From: Planctomycetota bacterium
GTDB taxonomy: Bacteria > Planctomycetota > JAJSAM01
Length of the DNA stretch: 55,209 nt
Reading direction: 5' to 3'
Assembly: GCA_024274785.1 (NCBI GenBank)
Contig: JAJSAM010000081.1
Span: 1 to 55,209, forward strand
The notes under the pieces are model-generated. The model had not been told where the DNA came from, did no database searches, and saw only the letters and a list, made by a program, of their open reading frames with translations. The position numbers and the translations under genes are program-made. Positions 28,137 through 35,051 of this stretch are shown one piece after another. Numbering within the stretch: position 1 is the first letter of the stretch; each line of letters starts with the position of its first letter.

Positions 28137-28271
28137 GGCCAGAGCATACGCGCTGAGCGTGAATTCCGCCCGATTCCGGCCGTTCCCCGCTTTGCGGGCC
28201 AAAGGGGGCACAATTCGGGGCACACTCGGTGGGCGGTTATCGAGGGCTCCTGAGGGCCGCGGTGTCCTGAT

Positions 28272-28549
28272 CTACCGAATGGTCCTCACGGGTTTACCCT
28301 GCTCATCGAGGAGCACGATCTCAGGATCACCGTCATCGTTGATTCCGAAGGCACCGCGGAACTCTCATCCTCGTCGTACACCGCAAACGTGTTCGATTTG
28401 ACCGTCTCCCAGAGCACATGCCGGATCGACTTCGCGATCCACGCGAGACCGAGGATGCAGAACACGAGGACCAGGCACGTGAGCTGAAGCGACAGGCACT
28501 TCCACTCAAGCTTCTTCACGCGGTGGGTGAGCGCGTCCTGCTGATCCAT
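28272..28549 (-). pseudogene. Frameshifted small membrane protein gene
   Basis: The ATG at 28549 (AAGGAG about 8 nt upstream) opens a protein with a charged N-terminus, a membrane helix (LQLTCLVLVFCILGLAWIA) and NTFAVYDEDE. At about 28360-28366 the coding potential moves to the next frame, which continues FRGAFGINDDGDPEIVLLDE then QGKPVRTIR and stops at 28272. The joined reading matches a known layout (F.VYDEDGK.RG.FG...DG.P...LLD..G) of small membrane-anchored proteins. A one-base loss or two-base gain explains the break; it may be real decay or an assembly error. It lies 21 nt after the zinc-ribbon gene, in the same direction. Confidence 0.7.
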
Positions 28550-28570
28550 CACTGGTCTCCTTTTCTGCTC

Positions 28571-29350
28571 TCAGAGTTGTCGGGTCCGCATCCCGAACAC
28601 TTTGTAGGCGTCCTCCTCGATGTGGCGGAGGTTGACCTGGCTGATTCGGAACAGCTTGTCCGGGTCCTCGATCGGCTTCTTCGGTACCGGCCTCTTCTCT
28701 GCTTCTTGCCCCCCGACGGCAGGCTGGGCATCTGCTTCCGGCTCGGGCTCGCCGGCCGCCTGCGCTTCCGTCGGCTCCGGATATCGTACCTGTATGAAGC
28801 CGCGGTCTGCCTCGTCGTCGCGGATACACCAGGCTCCCGGCCGCTCTTCGATGAACTCGCAGACCTCGTTCTGCCAGAGCCCTCCGCGCATGATCTCTAT
28901 GTTGAGGGCCGCGAAGTTCCCGCTGACATCGATGGTCATCCTGCGGTGTCGCTTGATCTGGGCCAGCTCCGACGCCGCCCGGTTCGGGGCGGCCTGAGCT
29001 GAACGGTACCTGCTCTCGAGCTGTTGTTGCCTCTGCGGAGTCTTGTCGGCTCGCGAATAGAACTCCCAGAAGACTCGGAGGAATGCCTTCCTGGAGACGT
29101 AGCCACCGGTGCGCTTGCATTGGGAACAGGGTATCCTCCGCGCAGCCGCGCGCGGCTGATAGACGATCCTGACTCCCTTTCCCCCACACTTCGGGCAGCG
29201 GACGATCAGTTCGTCCCGTGCGTCGGCCCATCGCCGGACGATGAGCTTGATCTTCCCCCTTGTTCTCAGTGTGAGGTGCGAATACCTCATCACGGAGGCC
29301 AACGTCGAGTGCCGCGCTCCTCCTCTCGATCGCAGCGAGAATCGATCCAT
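28571..29350 (-). CDS. Protein with DnaJ-type double zinc ribbon
   Basis: A 259-residue protein. Two CxxC pairs, C52/C55 (RCPKCGGKG) and C75/C78 (IPCSQCKRTGG), resemble half of a DnaJ cysteine-rich domain. A basic helical region follows, then a mixed region (MTIDVSGNFAALNIEIMRGG, then CIRDDEADRGFIQVRYPEP), a Pro/Glu-rich acidic linker and a basic C-terminus. It may bind nucleic acid or act as a thiol/zinc adaptor; no family is recognised. ATG at 29290 (MRYSHL) is an equally plausible start. The gene begins 17 nt after tRNA-Leu on the same strand and may share its promoter. Confidence 0.75.
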   Translation of the reverse strand: MDRFSLRSRGGARHSTLASVMRYSHLTLRTRGKIKLIVRRWADARDELIVRCPKCGGKGVRIVYQPRAAARRIPCSQCKRTGGYVSRKAFLRVFWEFYSRADKTPQRQQQLESRYRSAQAAPNRAASELAQIKRHRRMTIDVSGNFAALNIEIMRGGLWQNEVCEFIEERPGAWCIRDDEADRGFIQVRYPEPTEAQAAGEPEPEADAQPAVGGQEAEKRPVPKKPIEDPDKLFRISQVNLRHIEEDAYKVFGMRTRQL

Positions 29351-29367
29351 CGAGGCGAACGGTGGAG

Positions 29368-29456
29368 TGGTGGGCGAGCCGGGACTTGAACCCGGACGCC
29401 TCTTTCGAGGCAGAGGATTTTAAATCCTCGGTGTCTGCCGATTCCACCACTCGCCC
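29368..29456 (-). tRNA. tRNA-Leu (anticodon UAA)
   Basis: Minus strand. Acceptor GGGCGAG pairs with CTCGCCC, discriminator A, and CCA is encoded (29368-29370). The anticodon stem GAGGA/TCCTC encloses TTTAAAA, giving anticodon TAA. There is a long variable arm (TGCCTCGAAAGAGGCG), as expected of a class II Leu tRNA, and a T-loop GGGTTCAAGTCCC. Confidence 0.95.
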
Positions 29457-29542
29457 CGCCTTCGTCTTTCGCTCCACCCCTGGTCTCTCGCGGGAGTATA
29501 CCGCTATACTCGGATCGAGAAACGCAGGATCGGGTGTTCCTT

Positions 29543-30226
29543 ATGGGCGGAAAGATCAAGATCGGTCGGATCGGCGGGCACGAACTCTACCTGGACGTGT
29601 TTCCGTTCGCGCTGCTCGGGCTCTGGCTGTTCTGGGGGGCTCGCGGGAACTACGCGTACCCGGTTGCTTTCCTCGTGGCGCTCGTGTTCTCGATCCTCAT
29701 TCACGAATTCGGGCACGCGCTGGCGATCAGGAAGCTCACCGGTCTCGACACCGCGATCATCATCGGCTTCGGCGGGGCGACCATCTCCCACGGCCCCAAG
29801 AGCGCATGGTCCCAGTTCCTGATCAGCCTGGCCGGACCGGCCGCCGGCGTCCTGCTGGGTGGCGTGGCGTGGATGGTTGCGAGCCGCGTGGTGGATTTGC
29901 GCTCCTTCATTCCCTGGGATTTTTACGCCGGCGACTCCATCTGGCTCCTGACCCTCCAGCAGATCCTCTGGCTCAGTGTCGCGCTGACGATCCTGAATCT
30001 GCTGCCGGCCCTGCCTCTCGATGGGGGCCAGGCCTTGCGGGCCCTCCTGCTCGTCGTGGGGGTCAGGGCATTCAAGGCCAGGCGCGCCACCCGCATCACG
30101 TCTCTCGCTGTGGCCGGTCTGATGATCTTCTGGCAGCAGCAGTACTTTGGAGATCCGCTGATCCTGTTCATCGCCGGGTGGATTATCCTGTCCTGCCTGG
30201 ACGAACTTCGCGTCGAGGGTTGGTAA
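29543..30226 (+). CDS. M50-family (site-2 protease-like) membrane metalloprotease
   Basis: A 227-residue polytopic protein. HEFGHA in the second membrane segment is the zinc-binding HExxH. LNLLPALPLDGGQALRAL supplies the third ligand Asp and the DG motif of M50 proteases. Total length and helix number match short SpoIVFB/Rv-type members without PDZ or CBS domains. It would cut a membrane-spanning substrate, probably an anti-sigma factor or signal peptide remnant; the substrate is unknown. ATG at 29543 is preferred to GTG at 29534; an AGGA lies about 14 nt upstream. Confidence 0.9.
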   Translation: MGGKIKIGRIGGHELYLDVFPFALLGLWLFWGARGNYAYPVAFLVALVFSILIHEFGHALAIRKLTGLDTAIIIGFGGATISHGPKSAWSQFLISLAGPAAGVLLGGVAWMVASRVVDLRSFIPWDFYAGDSIWLLTLQQILWLSVALTILNLLPALPLDGGQALRALLLVVGVRAFKARRATRITSLAVAGLMIFWQQQYFGDPLILFIAGWIILSCLDELRVEGW

Positions 30227-30364
30227 CAAGGAAAACCCGGTCCAGCTGACCGCCCCCGTGGAATCCTCACCCACCAAGCCACCAAAGCCGACGTGTGCTC
30301 CAGGTTGTCGTCGGGCGTGATCGGGGCTGCTGGCACGCACCGAGGTTCATCACAGGAGGCCCAG

Positions 30365-30640
30365 ATGAAACCGGCATACGGAATCCTGGTGACCGCGATC
30401 ATTTGCATCGTGGTGATCGGGACCTTCTCGCCCGTACTCGAAGCTGGCTGAGGAGGCGGGGGCTGCGGACCAGCCGGCGGGATTGGTGGCGCCGGAGGAG
30501 GCAGCTCAGGGAGGTCGTCGCCGGCCACCCAACAGCGGATCAAGATCGAGTGGAAGACTCTTCGGCTCTCCGCCGTAACCGGGGAGGGTTATGCGGATGT
30601 GGCTCGTCCCCTCGAGGAGATCAGAAGGCCGCCGCTCTGA
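30365..30640 (+). CDS. Small membrane protein gene, possibly read through an in-frame UGA
   Basis: AGGAGG (30354-30359) precedes an ATG that opens KPAYGILVTAIICIVVIGTF, a membrane helix, then SPVLEAG and a UGA at 30449-30451 (28 codons). The same frame continues another 62 codons to UGA at 30638-30640: a Gly-rich part (GGGGCGPAGGIGGAGGG) and RIKIEWKTLRLSAVTGEGYA, with about 71 percent G/C at third positions by my count. A short hairpin (GGCTG, loop CGGAC, CAGCC) starts about 10 nt past the UGA. Given the probable selenoprotein 2.2 kb away, Sec insertion is possible, but a plain 28-residue peptide is the safer reading. Confidence 0.4.
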
Positions 30641-30706
30641 AACCGGAGTTCACGCCGGAAGGCCGGGAAAGCGCTCAACGTTGAACGTGACCTCATTGGA
30701 GTCGGG

Positions 30707-30741
30707 AGAGACCGCCCGCGCGGCTGGTGCGGGCGGTCTCT
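30707..30741 (+). terminator. Strong hairpin between the small membrane-protein gene and htrA
   Basis: AGAGACCGCCCGC, 9-nt loop, GCGGGCGGTCTCT: a perfect 13-bp stem followed by GATT, 67 nt after the second UGA of the small gene. It could terminate transcription from either side. Confidence 0.65.
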
Positions 30742-30811
30742 GATTCCCGGGGGCCCGGCTGTTGGCGACGATCAGCTGGATCCATCCGAGCGGGCGGGTG
30801 TGGATGCCGAA

Positions 30812-31022
30812 TCACTTCGTGACGAGCAGCGTGGCGCGGTGCCCCGGTTTCGCCGGTTCTGTTGCCGAGTGTCGAACCGAGGGGCCCCCGCATCTCGAGC
30901 TTCCCGATCTCCGGGAGGTCGCGCACTCCCTTTTCATCGGAGCAGGCCCGGTCGCCGGCAATGAGGGGGATGGTGAGCGGGACGAGGAGGAACAGGAGCA
31001 GGTGGAACGTTCGCGGACCCAT
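30812..31022 (-). pseudogene. Possible decayed secreted-protein ORF
   Basis: ATG at 31022 opens GPRTFHLLLFLLVPLTIPLIAGD, a convincing signal peptide, then EKGVRDLPEIGKLEMRGP. After that the frame becomes Arg/Pro-rich noise while another frame reads TEPAKPGHRATLLVTK and stops at 30812. A frameshift near 30890 would join them. There is no recognisable family and no ribosome site, so this is a weak call. Confidence 0.25.
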
Positions 31023-31062
31023 CCGGGAATCGTAACTCCGGCTATACTCTCGTCAGTCTCCC

Positions 31063-31079
31063 GAATGTGGTTCACATTC
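31063..31079 (+). promoter_or_regulatory. Inverted repeat upstream of htrA
   Basis: GAATGTG, spacer GTT, CACATTC: perfect 7-bp arms 119 nt upstream of the htrA ATG. It may be an operator; nothing else supports it. Confidence 0.25.
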
Positions 31080-31197
31080 CATCGCCGGTGGACGTACAGC
31101 TTGGGATCGGTGAAGTGAATCCCCGGGCATTTTAACGTCGGGGCGCCGCAATCCGTTAGATTCGGTTCTTTCACGTCCAGAATGCGAGGAGTTGGTG

Positions 31198-33237
31198 ATG
31201 AATTCGACGAGAGCGATGCTCGTTCTGCTGGCTGCGCTCCTGATCCTCACCCCGACGGCCTCTGGCCGGGAGCGGGGGGTGGATTCACTGAGAAGCGACA
31301 TGGAGTTCGCGAAGGAGCAGGTCTACCCCGCCCTGGTGAATATCTCGGTGGTGGTGAAGAACTACTCCGGCGGCCGGCCCCAGCGCGCACCGGCGGCGGG
31401 CAGCGGCGTCATCGTGAGCCCGGCCGGCCATGTGATCACGAACTATCACGTGGCGGGTGAGACGACGCAGATCATCTGCCGGTTGCCGAACAAGGAGTCG
31501 ATCGAGGCCGAGGTCATCGCCCACGACCCCCTGACCGACCTCTCGGTGTTGAAGCTCAAGCTCGAGACCAGGAAGAACCGGAACATCCCGATCCCGTTCG
31601 CGCGTCTCGGCAATTCGGACCTCCTCACCACCGGCGACTACGTCCTCGCCATGGGCAACCCGCAGAGCCTCTCCTCCTCGATGACGCTCGGTATCGTCAG
31701 CAACCCGAAGCGGGTCTTCGCCTCCTTCACCGGCGCCGAGATGCAGGAGATGGACCTCCCCGGTGGCCAGGCCACGGGAAAGTTCACGCGCTGGATCCAG
31801 CACGACGCCCTGATCCTCGGCGGCAACAGCGGGGGGCCGCTCGTCAACATGAAGGGCGAGGTCATCGGTATCAACGAACTGGGCGGCTCCGGGGTCGGTT
31901 TTGCCATCCCGAGCAACCTCGTGGCCCACGTCCTGAACCAGGCCCTCTCGCAGGGGCGGGTCATTCGCGGCTGGTTCGGGGTGAGCCTCTATCCCGTGGA
32001 GAAGATGGGCCGGGATGACGGCGTGCTGGTCTCTTCCCTCCAGCCCGGCGGACCGGCGGAGAAGGCCGGCTTGCTGCCCGGCGACGTCCTGCTCACGGTG
32101 GGAGACCGCCCCGTGGAGGCGCTCTACTTCGAGCAGATTCCTCCCGTCTACAAGTTCCTCGCGGACTTCGCACCAGGGAGTGAGGTCGAGGTCGGCTATC
32201 TGCGCGACGGCCTGGCTGCAAAGACCACCCTCACTGTCGTGGAGATGGAGGAATACCAGGCGGACGTGATGGAAGTCCGCAAGCTCGGCATGACCGTTCG
32301 TGACATCACCGGGCCGATGGCGCTGATCCGCCGCTACCCCACTTCCGACGGCGTGTACATCACCGGGATGCGGGCGGGCTCTCCGGCCGATGCGGCGAAG
32401 CCGAAAGTCGGTCCCGGCGACGTCATCGTCGAACTGGACGGCAAGAAGGTCACCGATTACGCGACCCTGCTGAAGATCGTCGACGAACTCGGCAAGCGCG
32501 ACGACATCCTCATCCGCGTCTGGCGCCGGGGCGAAGATGTGATCACCGTGCTCGACACGACCGCGAAGAAGAAACCTTTCGCCGGTGGTGAACTGCCGAA
32601 AGCCTGGATCGGCGTCAAGACGCAGGTCCTGACCACCGACGTGGCCAAAGCGCTCGGGCTCGGCAAGACGCGCGGTTTCCGGATTACCCGCGTCTATCGC
32701 CAGACCGAGGCCGAGAAGGCCGGTCTCGTGGTGGGTGATATCATCACCGCGCTGAACGGCGAGGCCCTCCGCGCCTACCGCGTGCAGGATGCCGAGCTGC
32801 TCCGGCGGAAAGTCGAGAACCTGACCATCGACGACAAGGCCGACCTCACGGTGGTGCGCGGTGGCGAGGAGCAGACCCTCGAGGTCGTCCTGCAGGAGAC
32901 TCCGAAGACTTCCGCCGAGGTCAAGACCGGCGCGGATAAACTCCTCGAGTACAAGATCCGGGGTGTCACCTTCAGTGACCGCGCCGGCAAGCGCTGGCCG
33001 ATGGACCGCACCGGCGTGATCGTGACCGAGGTGACCATGGGCGGCTGGGCGTACCTCGCCGGCCTGCGCCCGGGTGACCTGATCAAGCGCATCGGCAGCC
33101 TGGAAATCAACAGTGTCAAGGACTTCAAGAAGGCCGTGAAGTGGGTGGCGAAGGAGAAACCGGCGACGGTTTCGATCTTCGTTCTGCGCGGATACCGCAC
33201 CTCTTTCGTCTTCATCCAGCCCGACTACAACGACTAG
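31198..33237 (+). CDS. HtrA/DegP-type periplasmic serine protease with multiple PDZ domains
   Basis: A 679-residue protein with a signal peptide (MLVLLAALLILTPTASG). The trypsin-like domain (about 40-265) has the full triad H84 (ITNYHVAG), D114 (DPLTDLSVLKL) and S211 (GGNSGGPL). It is followed by four PDZ-like modules: about 265-355 (GWFGVSLYP... PAEKAGLLPGD), 365-460, 465-560 (TEAEKAGLVVGD) and 570-679 (GWAYLAGLRPGD). Usual HtrA proteins have one or two, so this one is long. It degrades or refolds damaged envelope proteins. GAGGAG lies about 6 nt before the ATG. A catalytically dead paralogue follows 26 nt later in the same operon. Confidence 0.96.
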   Translation: MNSTRAMLVLLAALLILTPTASGRERGVDSLRSDMEFAKEQVYPALVNISVVVKNYSGGRPQRAPAAGSGVIVSPAGHVITNYHVAGETTQIICRLPNKESIEAEVIAHDPLTDLSVLKLKLETRKNRNIPIPFARLGNSDLLTTGDYVLAMGNPQSLSSSMTLGIVSNPKRVFASFTGAEMQEMDLPGGQATGKFTRWIQHDALILGGNSGGPLVNMKGEVIGINELGGSGVGFAIPSNLVAHVLNQALSQGRVIRGWFGVSLYPVEKMGRDDGVLVSSLQPGGPAEKAGLLPGDVLLTVGDRPVEALYFEQIPPVYKFLADFAPGSEVEVGYLRDGLAAKTTLTVVEMEEYQADVMEVRKLGMTVRDITGPMALIRRYPTSDGVYITGMRAGSPADAAKPKVGPGDVIVELDGKKVTDYATLLKIVDELGKRDDILIRVWRRGEDVITVLDTTAKKKPFAGGELPKAWIGVKTQVLTTDVAKALGLGKTRGFRITRVYRQTEAEKAGLVVGDIITALNGEALRAYRVQDAELLRRKVENLTIDDKADLTVVRGGEEQTLEVVLQETPKTSAEVKTGADKLLEYKIRGVTFSDRAGKRWPMDRTGVIVTEVTMGGWAYLAGLRPGDLIKRIGSLEINSVKDFKKAVKWVAKEKPATVSIFVLRGYRTSFVFIQPDYND

Positions 33238-33263
33238 CAATTGAGAATCAGGAGAACAGAGAA

Positions 33264-34214
33264 ATGAAGATGCGGTATGTCGCAGCACTTTGCGCAGTGG
33301 CTCTCCTCCTCTCCGCCCCGCTTGTGGGGGCCGGCGAGGACGAGACCTCGGTGCCTGAGAAGATCCTGGCCGCGAAGGCCGACACGGTGGTCAACCTCAA
33401 GTTCGTCTTGAAGCTGCAGATCATCGTGCAGGGCCAGTCCCGGGATCAGGAACAGAACATGGAGGTCCGCGGCGTCCTGATCGGCGACAGCGGCCTCGTG
33501 CTGACGTCCAACATGAACTTCGGGGGCATTCCGGAGTCCGTCCGGCGGCAGTACAATCTCGAGGTCAAGGCCACTCCGGTGGAGCTGAAGATCCTCTTCG
33601 GGAACGAGGTCGAGGAGTACGACGCGCAGCTCGTGGCGCGCGATTCCAACCTGAACCTCGCCTTCGTCCAGATCCTGGACATGAAGGGCCGCAAGGTGAA
33701 GGGTGTCGACCTGCGCACCGGTGTCGAGCCCCGGATCGGGCGCGAGCTCATCGGCGTCACCCGCATGTCGCGCGGTTTCGACTGCGCGCCTTCCGTGGGA
33801 CGTCTCTTTGTCACCGCGAAGGTCGAGAAGCCGCGGGTCATGTGGGCTGTGAACGGCAGCTTCTCCGAGATCGCCCACCCGGTCTACAACATCGCCGGTG
33901 AACTCGCCGGCATTCTCTCCATCCAGGAGGGTTCCGAGGGGGTGAGCCAGGGCGGCGGCATGATGGGAGGCGGCAACAACAACATTCGGCCGGTGATCCT
34001 GCCTCTCAGCGATGTGGTGCGCAGTCTGAAGCAGGCCGAGAAGCGCGCCGCGGAGGCTCTCGAAACCTACGCCGAAGACAACGAAGGCGACGAGGCCGGG
34101 GACGAGGCCGGGGAAAGCTCACCCGGAGACGGTGAGAAAGCGAGCGAGACGAAGGACGGCGAGGGTGAGCAGAAACCCGAGCCCGGCGACGAACCCGGCG
34201 ACGACGAAGAGTAG
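33264..34214 (+). CDS. Secreted HtrA-like pseudo-protease
   Basis: A 316-residue protein with a signal peptide (YVAALCAVALLLSAPLVGA). Residues 35-260 align by eye with the HtrA protease domain of the preceding gene, but all three catalytic positions are changed: the His position is M84 (VLTSNMN), the Asp position is N131 (NLNLAFVQ), and the Ser loop reads EIAHPVYN instead of GNSGGPL. The C-terminal 50 residues are a disordered acidic tail (GDEAGDEAGE, DGEGEQKPEPGDEP). It therefore cannot be a serine protease and probably regulates or delivers substrates to HtrA; that role is inference. AGGAG precedes the ATG; a hairpin terminator follows. Confidence 0.88.
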   Translation: MKMRYVAALCAVALLLSAPLVGAGEDETSVPEKILAAKADTVVNLKFVLKLQIIVQGQSRDQEQNMEVRGVLIGDSGLVLTSNMNFGGIPESVRRQYNLEVKATPVELKILFGNEVEEYDAQLVARDSNLNLAFVQILDMKGRKVKGVDLRTGVEPRIGRELIGVTRMSRGFDCAPSVGRLFVTAKVEKPRVMWAVNGSFSEIAHPVYNIAGELAGILSIQEGSEGVSQGGGMMGGGNNNIRPVILPLSDVVRSLKQAEKRAAEALETYAEDNEGDEAGDEAGESSPGDGEKASETKDGEGEQKPEPGDEPGDDEE

Positions 34215-34236
34215 CGTCGGCCGGGAATTGGATCAT

Positions 34237-34264
34237 CGGCGCCCCGTTTCAACCCGGGGCGCCG
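34237..34264 (+). terminator. Terminator hairpin after the htrA operon
   Basis: CGGCGCCCCG, loop TTTCAACC, CGGGGCGCCG: a perfect 10-bp stem 22 nt after the stop codon. There is no T-run downstream. Confidence 0.65.
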
Positions 34265-34445
34265 CGAGCCGTGTGAGATGGTTTCCCTTCACATTCCCAT
34301 CGTCTCGCTCGTAACAAGAAGAGAACCGGCGGCCCGGTGCGCGATTTTCGGGCCGGCCGACTGTCGAATCTATTCTCGGGCCGACCGGATGCTCACCGTG
34401 TGGCAGGCGTCGGCCGGCTGATGAGAAGGGGCGTTGAGTTCCGCC

Positions 34446-34901
34446 ATGATCGTTTCCGGCAGGAGAGTGCGGACCAGAGCACCCACCCGGCATGGCCTCC
34501 GCCATCGAACCGGACTGCTTCTGCTGTCGGTCATCCTGATGAGCGCCTGCGCCTGGCCCCGCGGCATCGTCCTCTGTCAGGCCGAGGGGGGGCATCTCGC
34601 CCTCGAACTTCAAGTCGCCGGGTGCTGTACCGCGAGGGAGACGGATTCCGGGACCGCGGCGCTCTCCTTCCCCGAAGATCCACAGGGAGAGAACTGCCGG
34701 GACTGCAGTGACACCGAAAACGACGAGATGGCCTGGGCGCGCGTCCCGTCCCCGGGAACCTCGGCGCCGGTCGCCGTCCTGCCCCCGGCCTGGTGCTCTG
34801 ATCCGGTTCCTCCCCGTCCCGTCCTTTCCGCCTCTCCAGGTCCATCGGCTTCGGCAAGAGGCGCCCTGGCTCTCCCGGCCGGCGTCGTCCTCCAGATCTA
34901 G
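34446..34901 (+). CDS. Secreted Cys-rich small protein
   Basis: A 151-residue protein with a basic N-terminus and hydrophobic signal (TGLLLLSVILMSACAWPRG), possibly a lipoprotein (SAC). The next part reads IVLCQAEGGHLALELQVAGC, then CTARE, and ENCRDCSDTE: a C...GH..LE...CC...CxxC pattern found in a family of small secreted proteins often seen near heavy-metal efflux genes. The C-terminus is Pro/Ser/Ala-rich. The family link is from memory; metal binding is inferred from the cysteines and from the CDF and P-type ATPase genes nearby. ATG at 34446 is the first usable start. Confidence 0.7.
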   Translation: MIVSGRRVRTRAPTRHGLRHRTGLLLLSVILMSACAWPRGIVLCQAEGGHLALELQVAGCCTARETDSGTAALSFPEDPQGENCRDCSDTENDEMAWARVPSPGTSAPVAVLPPAWCSDPVPPRPVLSASPGPSASARGALALPAGVVLQI

Positions 34902-35051
34902 ACCGCTCCCCCCACTCGCCCCGTGCGGGCGCATGCGGATCCCCTCGCTATCGCGGCGCGGGTTCTGGAACAGCATCGATTTGGAGGACTCCTCAGTGGC
35001 GGCAATGGATGTGATTGGACCCGGCGACCTTCCCTTTCCCCTCAGTGCCCG

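Larger units (their letters stand above)
30641..31197. other. Intergenic region with terminator, decayed ORF and inverted repeat
   Basis: 557 bp. It holds a strong hairpin (30707-30741), a minus-strand frame from about 31022 that opens with a good signal peptide and then loses coherence, and an inverted repeat GAATGTG-GTT-CACATTC (31063-31079) upstream of htrA that could be an operator. I see no canonical promoter for htrA here. Confidence 0.5.

Noticed and set aside
31285..33288. A 667-residue minus-strand open frame
   Set aside because: Antisense of the HtrA gene with its intact catalytic triad.
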